Of a DNA stretch of 64,000 nt, positions 11,765 to 22,791 are shown one piece after another. The position numbers and the translations under genes were made by a program. Under the pieces are notes generated by a model. It saw only the letters and a list, made by a program, of their open reading frames with translations. It was not told where the DNA came from and did no database searches. The DNA is from Papaver somniferum. Its lineage: Eukaryota; Streptophyta; Magnoliopsida; Ranunculales; Papaveraceae. The DNA lies in contig NC_039358.1 of assembly GCF_003573695.1 (NCBI RefSeq), positions 238,582,345 to 238,646,344 on the forward strand, read 5' to 3'. Within the stretch, counting starts at the first letter, position 1. The number at the start of each line of letters is the position of its first letter.

Positions 11765-13825
11765 TCAACAGCTCGCAGTTGAAGTAGGAAGAAACAAAGG
11801 ATCTTGTTTGTCCTTGTAGATACTGAATAACTGCTTCGAGTAGCTACTCGCTAGCCTCTTGCAGTCTTCTAGCGCTTCAGAGGTATATTCCTCCTCCAAC
11901 TCCTTCACGGATTTCTGTAGCTCACCTTTGCAGTCCCCATTCATTAGAAACTCTGCCAAGGTTTTGATCCTGTTAAGATAGGAAATGTAATTGAAAATGA
12001 AAAACCATGAGAAGGTACTAATGTAATCTAGATCTGAAAATCAATTTAAGAAGCTTTTATTTCGGTAAGATATTGTAAGATTAAATGGGAAACCTAAAAG
12101 TTGATATTTATATGGAGAGGGTAGTTAAAAAATAAGAACGCACCCTATGAAATGTAGTGACACCCTCTGATGTGCACAGATCATTCCCATTGAAAAATCC
12201 ATGACTCACAGAGATAGCAGAATTATAGAGTATAAGATAAAAACAAATGTATATTCAACATTTTTACACCATTGAACTCGTCAGACATTTGCAACTGCAA
12301 ATGAAATGGTAACAACATATTATTTAGCCAACATAGCCGATCTAATTGTTGAAAGATATTATAGCTTATATGCATCCAATTTCCAAATATAACGAAATGA
12401 AGGCAAAGTGCAAGGCATTCTTGACTATACTGCCATACCTGACTGCATCAAAGTTACGAAACAACCCCTTCGAAGATTTTTCTTCAGAGGTTTGATGTCG
12501 ATAGAGAGCACAAACAGCTCTCATACATAGCTCGGAGTCCTTTCCAAAAGAAGAAAGCATATCGGCCACAGATTCCCATTTCACTTCTTTTACTTTGTTC
12601 CTGTAATTCATCGGCATCCTGTCCATAACCTCACCAGGAGATTCTGAATCACTTTCATCATCACTATCTAAACAAATCAATGCAACCGAGTTCACCGCAA
12701 CTGTTTTTCCTACCTTGTCATTAGAGTTTTTATTCGATTCTAAAGATCTTCTTTCCACCCTAACATTCACATTTTCAGCTTTCTGACCTCCGCAGGAAAA
12801 ATTAGGACTTCCAGAAGGAATGCTCATATCAGGGCATCCCAGAACTTCTTCTTTCACTCGACGATGTGCATTCTTGTCAACTTCATCCTTATTCAAGACC
12901 TTACCTTTGGTTTGGAACTCAGACACACGAGAACAATGCCTCCCTTGTTGGCTCAACTCGTTATCTCCTACCGTTTCACCACTGTGAGGAGCATCATTTG
13001 GTAAGTAAATTCGAGATTCTACACTTCCATTTTCCATCCTCAAGACTCTGACCTCCGAATCGAAAAACTTATTCCTCCAAAATTCAACCTCACCCTTCTC
13101 ATGTTCCATATCTTTCTCCAACCTTTTCAATTCTCCCTCCAAGTAACTGATTCTTCCAGATGTTCTTTCCTCCTTTTTCCCCCAACCCAATCCATCTAAG
13201 CTTCTCCTTCTTTCTTGGCTCCTCTTGAACTCCTTCAACTCATTTTCAGCAGCGATCTTCATTGATTCTAATTCATCTAACTCTCCCTGAATCCCAATAC
13301 ACTCCATTGCCTTTTGATCAAGCTCCGCCAGCAATTCAAGACACTTTTTTTTACAAACCCCCAAAATTTTCTCCAATTTAACCATCTGGGTTTCTTCTTC
13401 TTCTTCTTCCAATTCTCTCGATTTCTTGAACTGATGATCAATGCTCTTCTCTGCAGTTTCAACCCTTTGTTTCTTCAACTGAATTTCATCATCAGCTGAA
13501 AAACAAAGACCCCCCGACAGAGCAATTAAAGTAAGAAATGGTCCAACTAATGTATCTACCAAACTTGGAAATGTATTGAGAGATACTTACAGGAATCATG
13601 AGTAGGTTTTCCAAGTTCCCCCCTTTGAATCTGCTTCTTGTGTTTAGTTTGGTACCAATCAGAATTGTAATGTTGATCACAGTAATAGCTTGGATTGTGA
13701 GAACTACTTAAGATATTCTTGCATCTCCATCCCCTTCCATCGCTTCTCCTGCATCTCTGATCATCTGGAGGGATTACATTTACAGAATTAACATGGGGTT
13801 TCTTTTGATTCTCCATATCTTCCAA
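11765..13825 (-). CDS. WRC-domain coiled-coil protein, three exons, 498 aa
   Basis: Exons are 13825-13591, 13495-12439 and 11969-11765 (235+1057+205 = 1497 nt, in frame, ending TGA). Introns have GTAAGT...TTTCAG and GTATGG...AACAG borders. The start ATG follows a CT-rich leader at about 13845-13865 and is the first in frame. Near the N-terminus, RCRRSDGRGWRC...YYCDQHY at residues 24-53 is a WRC zinc-binding domain (C25, C35, C49, H52; spacing C-x9-C-x13-C-x2-H, three residues longer between the second and third ligands than the usual x10). Residues about 80-240 are a Glu/Lys-rich coiled coil; a Ser/Asp acidic patch (CLDSDDESDSES) precedes a helical C-terminal region. WRC domains occur in plant nuclear regulators such as GRFs and are thought to bind DNA; there is no QLQ domain, so this is not a GRF. 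Regulator role is inferred. Confidence 0.88.
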
Positions 13826-14436
13826 AATCTAATACCCTAACCCTAAGAGAGAGAAAGAGAGAGATTAATCAGAAGTTGAGAAAGTATTGGTGGTGGGTGT
13901 AGAAGAAGAGGGAGATAAAAGTGGCTGACTGAAAGTCAAGACTTTTGACTCATAAAGTGACTTTTTTCTTACTCTCCTAAATTGTTACCTTTTACGGGTA
14001 AACTTTTTAACTTTTGCTTAAGTAAAAATGATGTGTCTGGTAGTTATGTTAATGTAGACATCCTCAAAGCTATCCTCTAGTTTTAGAGGTTCTTTTAGAG
14101 GATGTGAAGATCCTACTCACCATTATTAATGGTTATGATTAGTTATATGATTTGGATCATTGGTTTAAATAGTTCAAAACTAAAGAAATACAATCTGTGA
14201 TTGGAAATGTTTTTCTTTCATCTCCTCAAATTAAGGAAAATTTGGTCTTTACGTAAGAAAAAACAACTTCCACAAAAGATGCACACCAAGTTACCATCGG
14301 AGATGCTCTAAGATATCAAGACAACAACAAAAGAGAGAGTGGTATTTGCTGATGAAGATTGTGGGAATAAGACGATTCTTCTACTTGAGCATTTAGCAAA
14401 TCAATCGTTGTTTTTCATTCTCTGATCAAGTTGATA
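13826..14436. other. Upstream region of the WRC gene
   Basis: This holds the CT-rich leader (AG-rich on the plus strand, 13840-13865) and the likely promoter of the minus-strand WRC gene. No clear TATA box was found. A short palindrome built on CTCTAGTTTTAGAGG lies at about 14071-14100. The phrase GGAGATGCTCTAAG at about 14300 resembles a common MITE terminus, but no partner was found. Confidence 0.45.
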
Positions 14437-14517
14437 CTCCCTCCGTTTCAAAATAATAGGCAGGTTTGTGTATAAATTTTACACACAAACCAGCCTATTA
14501 TTTTGAAAAGGAGGGAG
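14437..14517. mobile_element. Stowaway-like MITE (81 bp, near-perfect palindrome)
   Basis: The sequence starts CTCCCTCCGTTTCAAAATAA and its right end is the inverse (TTATTTTGAAAAGGAGGGAG), flanked on both sides by TA (14435-14436 and 14518-14519), the target duplication of Tc1/mariner-type Stowaway elements. The arms are almost complementary throughout, so it would fold into one hairpin. Confidence 0.85.
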
Positions 14518-14519
14518 TA

Positions 14520-15180
14520 TTTATTATGGATACAAACCTATTTTTCTTATTATTAATTTTAAAAAAAAAAATAGATTAGCCGAAAATCTTCCTCGGGTTT
14601 TCCTTTGTGCGTTTGGTGAACCTTAGTATAATTGTTACAAATTCAAACTGATTCAATGATAGTTATTAGGATGAGGGACTGTGGACAAAAAAAAGGCATT
14701 TGCAGAGAAGAAGATACGAACAAGTCAAGTGATTTGGTAAATTTTGGCTGCGTGGATAGTATGTGCGATTCGTAAGGGCAAACATGTCCGACTCGCATGA
14801 AAATATTAGATTGCACCTAGTTAGGAGTTGATCACCATTTTTGCTCTCCTCAAATCTTTTTTTGCTCTTTCTTGAACAAAAATCAATCTATACGATGGAA
14901 GGATACTAGGTTTTACTTGACACCGGAAATCTTTGTGAAATTTGGTAACCTCAGTAAACCGTGAAGATTTCGTAGGATGTTTTCAGGTCATTGTTGGGAA
15001 AATTTTGGATTTCTTAGCAAATTCACAAGAAGTGCATCATATGTGTCACTTGAGAAATTTACAGCCCTTGGGAACTTTTAGGGTGCGTAATGCTGTGGTG
15101 TTAACATTCATGTACTCTTTACATTTTTATGTCGTTTGGGTCGTTCCAAAGAAAAACTGCGAATAGTCTAGATACATGAC
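14520..15180. other. Intergenic, no gene seen
   Basis: No gene or transposon terminus was recognised. A 74-residue frame at 14942-15166 has no family features. Confidence 0.4.
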
Positions 15181-15443
15181 ACAACTTCAAATCTTGTACA
15201 TATACCTTGAATTTAACCCAACGGTCCCAACCCATTAAACACAAGCATTGGATGTTGTTTTCAGTAATTAATTTCTTATTGTCAAAAACTTTTCTTTGAC
15301 TTTTCTTTTTTTATCTTACTCCAGAAACCCAACAGGCATAGAGCCCCTATATAAGCAAATGGAAACCTCGCAAACCCATCTCAACTCTTTTAGTATCACA
15401 AAAGAATTTTTTCATTGCCATATAATATTAGTACAGAACAATA
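15181..15443 (+). promoter_or_regulatory. HSP70-type upstream region with TATA box (copy 2)
   Basis: A CTATATAAG box lies at 15347-15355, about 90 bp before the HSP70 coding similarity. The upstream stretch (TTGAATTTAACCCAAC..., GTAATTAATTTC..., CCAACAGGC...) is collinear with 59270-59440 upstream of HSP70 copy 3 (TTGAATTTGATC..., GTAATTAACGTC..., CCAACAGCT..., CTATATAAG). The two promoters therefore derive from one duplication. I saw no clear heat-shock element array. Confidence 0.65.
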
Positions 15444-15981
15444 GGATAAGGAGCAGCAATAGGAATAGATTTAGGAACAACATATTCATGTGTAGCAGTA
15501 TGGCAAGATGATCATGTTGAGATTATTACTAATGATCAGGGAAAACGTACTACTCCATCTTATGTGGCTTCGCTCGTTGTTGTTCCCTTGGGAATGATAT
15601 CAAATGGGGGAGAGTTCTTTTGAACTTGTGCTTAATGATCATATCTTGAGGGGTGTGCGGCTGTGGAATTTTAGAGGGGTAATCTTGTATCTTTAAACTC
15701 TTTGATGAATGTTGTTAGCTTCGGCTATAAGATTGCATCTAAATTAAGATGATATGTTGTCTTTCTTTTGGTCATGAAATGTCTCTTGTGGAAATTTCAT
15801 TATGAACCCATTCTTGTACCTTTGCCAATTTTATTGACAAAAAGGGGGAGAAATATTGTAGGTCACACGACAAATGCATATGGTTTTCGAATCATTGTGT
15901 AAGGGGAAGTGGTTTCCATGATCGAGATGGAGTATTGATTAAGGGGGCGTTTGATCGGTGGTGCTGCTAACACTGTTTTCT
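15444..15981 (+). pseudogene. HSP70 pseudogene 2 (first exon only, interrupted)
   Basis: From 15450 the frame reads [18 protein letters not shown] and goes on to [14 protein letters not shown], the N-terminal ATP-binding motif of cytosolic HSP70. The start codon is absent and an in-frame TAA (15447-15449) sits where GKG is expected. Similarity stops at about 15569 and resumes at about 15947 with RLIGGAAN...NTVF, ending at a GTAAG donor (15982) in the position of the usual plant HSP70 intron. The 377 bp between are foreign. A short internal deletion also removes residues between AA and NT. No second exon follows; a truncated LTR begins at 16140. Confidence 0.85.
15570..15946. mobile_element. 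Foreign insert in HSP70 copy 2, possible retroelement scrap
   Basis: About 377 bp split the first exon of HSP70 copy 2. It contains the purine tract AAAAAGGGGGAGAAA (about 15839-15853), like the polypurine tract region of SIRE/Maximus-type Copia elements. No clear target duplication or termini were found, so an indel-driven origin is also possible. Confidence 0.4.
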
Positions 15982-16139
15982 GTAAGATTTTTGATATCTT
16001 TACAACTTTGATATCGAAAACTTAATGGTCATGTGTTTGGTTATGGGAATTATTAGTTTTGTGTCTTACACTACGAAAGTAATTAGTCTAATGGATTCCA
16101 TGATTTCGCATTATGTTTCAAATTTCTACTGTCTTCATT

Positions 16140-18032
16140 TGAAAATAAGTAGTCATAAAAGAAGGAGCAGTGTCTTATATACCACCGAATGGAAATTCTT
16201 ATTTCCTACACAATCACAAAGGCAAGCAAGTAAAACTCAGGTCATTTCCAAGTGATGGAAAGACTAATAGAATCTACAGAGTTTTTGAGAACAAAAACTA
16301 ACAATGCATGAATTTGTTAAAGTGCATAAACATAATTTTGCAAAGCCATCAATGGTTACGAAAAATTAATACAAGTTCCCACCTCAACTCACTAACTCAA
16401 ACCTTAATCTTCGCAGCCCGCCTATCGAATCCGAAGACACCTTAATAACACAGAAGTTAATGTTAGAGAAACAGCACAATCTCGCTGAACCTGATTTACA
16501 AAACAAACCAACTGACCTAGCCATAAAGTGGAAACAAAACAGTGCCTCTCGACGAGGATACTAATATAAATTTACTAGAGAAGGATCCAAACATTATCAG
16601 TGGAACTAAGGCTAAGTCAAGATGTGAATATGCTCAACAGTTGAAGAACATGACTGCCAAAGGTGCAAAAACAATCATTACTGAAACTGACAAAATTCAT
16701 GGTACGAGAATTGAACTGGATACATATTACCATGTTGAAATTGTTATTCAAAGACATCTAAAACTTATTGATAGAAGTTTTAGTCTAGATCAAGATGCAT
16801 AAACCCCAATCTCACTGGAAACAGAACTGGATGGAGCGTTGAGCGACGGTTACTGAGTTAAATACACCTCAGGATATGTAGTTCACAAAGGAATACTCGA
16901 TGTCACAATATAATGTCTTTCAGAGAAATAAATTCCATGTAAAGAAACCTCATTTCAGTTCATTATCTAAAGTGCCCTAAAATCGAGTCGAAATGTCATC
17001 TAATTGCATACAAGAATTTTGAGGTGTTTTTGTGTATCAATTCAACAAGTCTTCATATAAAATCTAAAATTCATGGTATCATGAACATCACCATATATTT
17101 AATTTCATACCGTAGCAAAGTTCTACTCCTCATGAACCAATAATAAGAGATTGAGAAACAAGAAAAACAAAAATAACACAACAAAAAAAAAATAGTTTCA
17201 ATGGAAAACCCTAAGATTCCGAGTGATCAACAAATTCGTAGAACTCACGAATCTCTTCTAAATTTCAAGTTCTGATCCTACCATGTTCAATAACTAAGAA
17301 AGATTGAAATTAATTTCGAATGGATCCTTAGATTTCTAGTTCAGGAATTGAGAAGGTCAAGATAAAAACAGTAATAGTTGATTCAATCAATAAGTTAGTA
17401 TATAGAGTTCAACCCGCTGGAACAAGAATAATTTAAGTTGATTCATATCTTCAGTTCGTTGATCAAGAACAAAGAAACCCCCTTTTCAATTACTTGTAAA
17501 TCTCCATGGAAACCAATCAAATCAATTCAGCACATGAAACTCACCACCTTCAATGACTCAAGATGAAATCAGGACTGGTATGAATTTTCTAGATTTTTGA
17601 TTGATTTTCTGATCACCTGGATCTCTCGTCGATTTCTCTCTGTGTATACTCTTACAGAGACCAAGTACTAAATTCCTAAACGGATAAAACTTAAGATTTT
17701 TACCATAATTCATTTCCAAACATACCCCCAACGAGAAACAAAACATACTACTGTGTCTAGATGAGAGTTCGCCACGTACCCATTAACTGGTGTTGACTAA
17801 GCTAAGACAATTCATATTTACACAAGTTCTAACACGTCACTAAGCTAAGACTGCACCCATCAATGCAAGCATACCAAAACGGACATCTAACTTCCTAATA
17901 AAATGAATATTACCAAACAAGGCATATCCAACCGCATGGTTGGTCTCTGAAAATTTTGAATCAACATCACAACAATTACCAATCAATCCTATATTACTGA
18001 ATTAATGAAGGACAAATCCTAGGATCGCTACA
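16140..18032 (-). repeat. 3' LTR of chromovirus, truncated (1,893 bp)
   Basis: It is collinear with 23459-25347 of the other LTR with few-percent divergence and small indels. On the minus strand it starts TGTAGCGATCCTAGGATTTG at 18032. It ends at 16140, about 670 bp short of the end inferred from the 5' LTR and primer site. The 86-residue frame on the plus strand at 16542-16802 is broken by a stop in the other LTR and is unlikely to be coding. Confidence 0.88.
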
Positions 18033-18082
18033 ATCACCTCACCTAACAGAACTTTTCTTCCTCGAAAAGAAGTTAACATACC

Positions 18083-18952
18083 TCAAGCGAACAAATCTGG
18101 AAGTTGAGATCGCATATCAGATTCTTTTTCCCAAGTAGACTCTTCCGTTTTGTGATGAATCCAGCGCACTTTCACCAATGGAATGTTTTTGTTTCTCAAA
18201 ACCTTCTCCTTACGATCCAGAATCTCTATCGGCCCTTCCTTATATGGACCATTATCTTCTAATGACAGAGTTTTCCAATCCAACACACGAGAAGGATCTG
18301 ATTCGTAACCAAGTAACATAGACACATGAAAAACATTATGAACCTAACCCATGCTTGCTGGTAATGCAAGCCTGTAAGCTACTCCCCTAACTTTCTCAAC
18401 AATCTGAAATGGACCAATAAATTGTGGTGCGAGTTTTCCCTTCAATCCAAACCTAGTAACACCTTTTCTTGGCGATAGTCGTAACAGAACATACTTCCCC
18501 ACCTCAAACTGTAGTGGACGTCGACCATGATCTGCATAACTCTTCTGCCTACTCCGAGCTGCTCGAAGACGTTATTTAATGATCATAATATTCTCCGTGG
18601 TCTCTGCAATTACTGTCGGCACAGTCAACAAACTGTCTCCAACCTCTGTCCAACATATCGGTGATCTACACTGTCGCCCATATAACGCTTCAAATGGTGC
18701 CATACCAATACTTGTCTGATAACTATTGTTGTAAGAAAATTCAGCTAACGGCAAATGACTCTTCCAACTACCTTGAAAATCCAGCACACATGCCCTGAGC
18801 ATATCTTCCAGTATACGAATAACCCGTTCTGACTGTCCATCTGACTGCGGGTGAAAAGCCGATCTAAGATTAACATTGGTACCAAATGCTTTGTGAAACC
18901 CTTTCCAAAAATCAGACGTGAATTGAGCACCCCTATCTGGTATGATGGACAA
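18083..18952 (-). pseudogene. Integrase C-half and chromodomain of chromovirus
   Basis: Minus-strand 18952-18572 holds the integrase core end: DRGAQFTSDFW (second catalytic Asp region), FHPQSDGQSERVIRILEDML (with the catalytic Glu) and LAEFSYNNSYQTSIGMAPFE. After a frameshift or stop zone, 18325-18083 encodes a chromodomain-like end (GPIEILDRKEKVLRNKNIPL, VKVRWIHHKTEESTWEKE), which in chromoviruses guides integration to heterochromatin. The frame ends at 18083. Confidence 0.88.
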
Positions 18953-19201
18953 CGAAACACCATATAGCCGGACAATTTAAGAAACATACACTTGAGATAA
19001 CTTGTCAACTGAATAAGTAGTCTTGACTTGTACAAAATGAGTTGTCTTCGTTAATCTGTCCACCACAACCCAAATTGAATCCATACCGTCACTAATTCTA
19101 GGCAAACCGTTAACAAAACCCATTGTGATATGCTCCCACTTCCACTTTGGAATAGCTAACGGTTGTAGAAGACCTCCAGGTAACTTATTTTCAGCTTTTA
19201 C

Positions 19202-20519
19202 CTACTGGCATGTCAAACATTTCTTCACAAATTCAGCAATAGAATTTTTCGTTCCGGGCCACCAAAAGTTTCTTCTTAAAATTCTGTACATTTTAGTGCC
19301 TCCTGGGTGAATAGTGTAATGAGAACGATACGCTTCATTTAATATCTCATTCCTCATATCTAAACCTGTCTTCTTCGGCACCCATAAACGATTCCTAAAA
19401 CGTAGAGTCTCATCAGAATGCAGCTTCCAGTCCTTGTTGTCTTTGTCATTAGCCATGTCTAAATATCTGACAAAATCTTGACTTTCTATCTGAGCCTTGG
19501 CTATCCTCTGAATCAATGTAGATTGTACTGTCATTTGAGCCAAATATCCTTTGCACACACTACCACTTTCAGATTCTTGGAAGATATAATCCGAAACTTC
19601 ATCCAACATCAACCATTCCTTAACCATCAGTTGTGCTAGAATCCCCTCCTTCTTACGACTAAGAGCGTTAGCCACCACATTAGCCTTACTCGGATGATAC
19701 AATAAAGTATAATCATAGTCTTTCATATACTCATTCCAACGTGTTTGCCTCATGTTCAAATCCTTCTGAAAAAATAAGTATTGCAAACTCTTATGATCTG
19801 AATATATCCTGAATTTCTCGCTATACAGAGAGTGCCTCCATATCTTCAAAGCAAACACAACCGCCGCCAACTCTAAATCATGCGTAGGGTAATTCTTTTC
19901 ATGAATATCAGTTTTCTGGAAGCATAAGCGATAACCTGTCTATTCTGCATTAAAACACACCCAAGTCCAACATTAGATGCATCTGTATAAATGTCATAAA
20001 CTGCCCCTGGACTCGGTACTGTCAAAACCTGTGACGAATTTAAACGACCCTTCAACTCTTGAAATGCAGACTCACACTCATCCATCCATTCGAATTTAAC
20101 CCTTTCTGTGTCAACCGACTCAATGGAGAAGCAATAACAGAAAAACCCTTCATAAACCGATGATAATAACCTGCCAGACCTAAGAAACTTCAGATTTCTG
20201 AAACTGTCCTTGGTTGTTGCCAATTCATAATACTATCAATTTTTGAAGGATCTACTGCAATTCCCCCATTTGAAACCACATGACCAAGAAATTTAACTTC
20301 ATTCAACAAAAATTCACATTTACTAAACTTTGCATAAAGCTGATTTTCACGCAGAGTTTGCAGAACATTCCGCAAGTGTAATTCATGATCTTCAAGAGTC
20401 TTTGAATAAAGCAATATATCATAAATAAATACAATCACACATTCATTCAAAAATGGCCAGAGTATCCTATGCATCAAATCCATGAAAGCAGCTAGTGCGT
20501 TAGACAAACCAAAAGGCAT
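19202..20519 (-). pseudogene. RT C-half, RNase H and integrase zinc finger of chromovirus
   Basis: From 20519 leftward: [20 protein letters not shown], then [11 protein letters not shown] where the catalytic box should read F.DD, so the first Asp of the pair is Tyr here and the enzyme would be dead. [20 protein letters not shown] follows. From 20223 comes the connection region, and 19870-19202 holds the RNase H part (YSDHKSLQYLFFQKDLNMRQ, NVVANALSRK) and the H-H-C-C zinc-binding domain of integrase (H..HPGGTKMYRILRRNFWWPG..C..C). Frameshifts separate the pieces near 20200 and 19870. Confidence 0.9.
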
Positions 20520-20837
20520 AACAAGATATTCATAGTGCCCTAACGCTGTCCTAAATGTTGTTTTTGGAAATCACCTTCCTTGATTCTCAACTGATGATAC
20601 CCTGTCCTAAGGTCAATCTTAGCAAAAAAAAGTAGCATCTTTCAACTGATCGAACAAATCATCTATCCTTGGAAGTGGATACCTATTCTTAATAGTGACC
20701 TTATTCAACTCTCTATAATCCACACATAACCTGAACGTATTATCTTTCTTTTTCACAAACAAAACAGGAGAACCCCATGGAGAAAAACTAGCTAGGTTGA
20801 ATAAATCCTAAGCTCAATAACTTTTTTATCTGTGTCT

Positions 20838-21496
20838 TTAATTCATTCTTTTCACAAGGAGCCATACGATAAGGATTTTCGAAATCGGAGAAGTTGTCGG
20901 CAGTATATCAATGCTAAAATCTATGTTTCTCTTAGGTGGTAACCCTGGCAGGACATCTGGAAACACATCTTTAAATTCACACACTACCGGAATAGACTCT
21001 ACTGTCACCGTATCTTCAGTGACACTAGCAAGCAAACCAATCCCATTTTCATCACCAACCTTTTTCAATTTCTGAAACAGACTATGTGTCTTAACGGAAC
21101 CCACAAAAGCGAATGGAGATAGACCAGGAAAAAGAAATGTAACTAATTTAGCATAACAATCCACACTAGCATGGTATTTAGCTAACCAATCCATACCTAA
21201 TATGATACAAAACCACACATCTCTAACAGTATCAGGTATGCAACTAATTCTTGGTCATTAACCAGCATCACACATTTCTTGCAAACACGATAAGGAAAGG
21301 TTTTTCTCCCTAATGGTGTAGACAAAGATAATAATTTGTTGTTACATGCCATGTCTAACCCTAGTTCAGTTGCTATGTTGAGATTAATAAACGATTGAGT
21401 AGAACCAATGTCCATCAACACATGAACTAGATGATTAGATAATAATGTTTTACCTTCAACCACTTTCTCGGTCGCTGAACCATCCCCTTCTACCAT
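20838..21496 (-). pseudogene. Protease region and RT start of chromovirus
   Basis: 21496-21197 carries the retropepsin-like domain with VLMDIGSTQSFI in place of the usual D-S/T-G-A/S, so the catalytic triad is altered. 21218-20838 continues with IILGMDWLAKYHASVDC and VFPDVLPGLPPKRNIDFSID, the conserved protease-to-RT linker of chromoviruses. Frames shift between the pieces. Confidence 0.85.
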
Positions 21497-21517
21497 TGTA
21501 TAGAACTCTTGCCTATC

Positions 21518-22659
21518 TTATGATGTTTCTTGATTAGAAGTTAGTATCGGCTCCATTGCATATACCGCTCCTTGTTGTGTTAACCCAATTAAGAGGTTCC
21601 TTGGACAATTTTTCTTGAGATGACCCCCTTCACCGCAGGTAAAACATTTGTAAGAATTCAAATTAGAACTTGCTGGTGAAGTCGGGCGTACTTGATGGAA
21701 ACGTACCCATCTCCCTTGAGGTCTAACTATAGGTGGACGTGTTGTAGGTGGTACTGATGTCGACCCTGTCGACCATGGTATTGCTGGTGGTCTGAAAAAA
21801 GTATGATTAAGAGCTGATAACATTGGTCGTTTTGCTGGATATTGTCTTGCTGAAAATTGTTGCGGCCTCTCTCTAATCCGTGTTGCAATTTGATCTTACA
21901 TCTATTTTTCATAATCAAGAGATGAATTCAAAGCATCCTCATAAGTATTGATTCTTAAACATGAGAGATGCTTTCGCATCTTGGGATCCAATCCTCGGAT
22001 AAACCTCTTCACTTTAACCTCATCAGTGTTTATCAAATCCGCTCTATATCGCGACAACTTATAAATTTATCATTGTAAGCGCTGACGGACATACCACCCT
22101 TCGTTAGCGACATGAACTCAGAAAATTTTCTATCTCTTGCTGCATCAGGTATATACTTGTCCATAAATAAGTCCCTAAACCTATTCCAAGTCATTGTTCC
22201 ACCTTCCATTTTCATCACTTCATTCCACCAATCTTGAGATGACCCTCGAAATTTGAAGGTAACCAAATTAACCCAAGTACTTCTATCATTGGATACATGT
22301 TCCAAAACATGTTCTGCATTTTGCAACCATTCTTCCGCCTTCTCGGGATCTGCAGGATTGCTACTGTATACCTCTGGAAAGAGTTTTAAATACTGCTGAA
22401 GTAACTGTCCAGGTTGATTTTGGTTTTGTGCAGGCATTATCATATCCCCTTGGTTTGAAATCTGACCTGTACCCCCTGAGTTATGTGTTGGAGGCAAAAT
22501 TCCAAGTCTTTCTTCCAATAACAGTTGATGTTTCCTCATATCTACCATAGAATTTATTAACATCTCCACATTACTACTCCCAATTTGCTGACTAGATCCA
22601 CCCTCCAAACTCTGATTTTCAGTATTGTCTGTCATTCTCTGCCACCGCAACAAGAACAT
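21518..22659 (-). pseudogene. gag of chromovirus, frameshifted
   Basis: 22659-22033 encodes a retrotransposon gag core: PADPEKAEEWLQNAEHVLEH, then a WW-containing stretch (SQDWWNEV) and MTWNRFRDLFMDKYIPDAAR. After frameshifts, 21823-21518 carries the zinc knuckle CFTCGEGGHLKKNC (C-x2-C-x4-H-x4-C). The start ATG is shortly after the LTR and primer site. At least two frame breaks separate core and knuckle. Confidence 0.88.
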
Positions 22660-22780
22660 AAATCTTAATATCTAAACTTTACAAGATATATTATAAGCAT
22701 ACTACTCACAAACAACAGCAAATAATCACTACTATACACAATATGATTTTACTAAATGCCCATATAGATTTACTAATGGG

Positions 22781-22791
22781 ATCTGATACCA
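22781..22791 (-). promoter_or_regulatory. Primer-binding site of chromovirus
   Basis: On the minus strand TGGTATCAGAT matches the start of the initiator tRNA-Met complement (TGGTATCAGAGC). It marks the inner edge of the 5' LTR. Confidence 0.75.

Noticed and set aside
16542..16802. 86-residue frame inside the chromovirus LTR
   Set aside because: The matching position of the other LTR (near 23960) has a stop, so the frame is not maintained; LTRs are normally non-coding.
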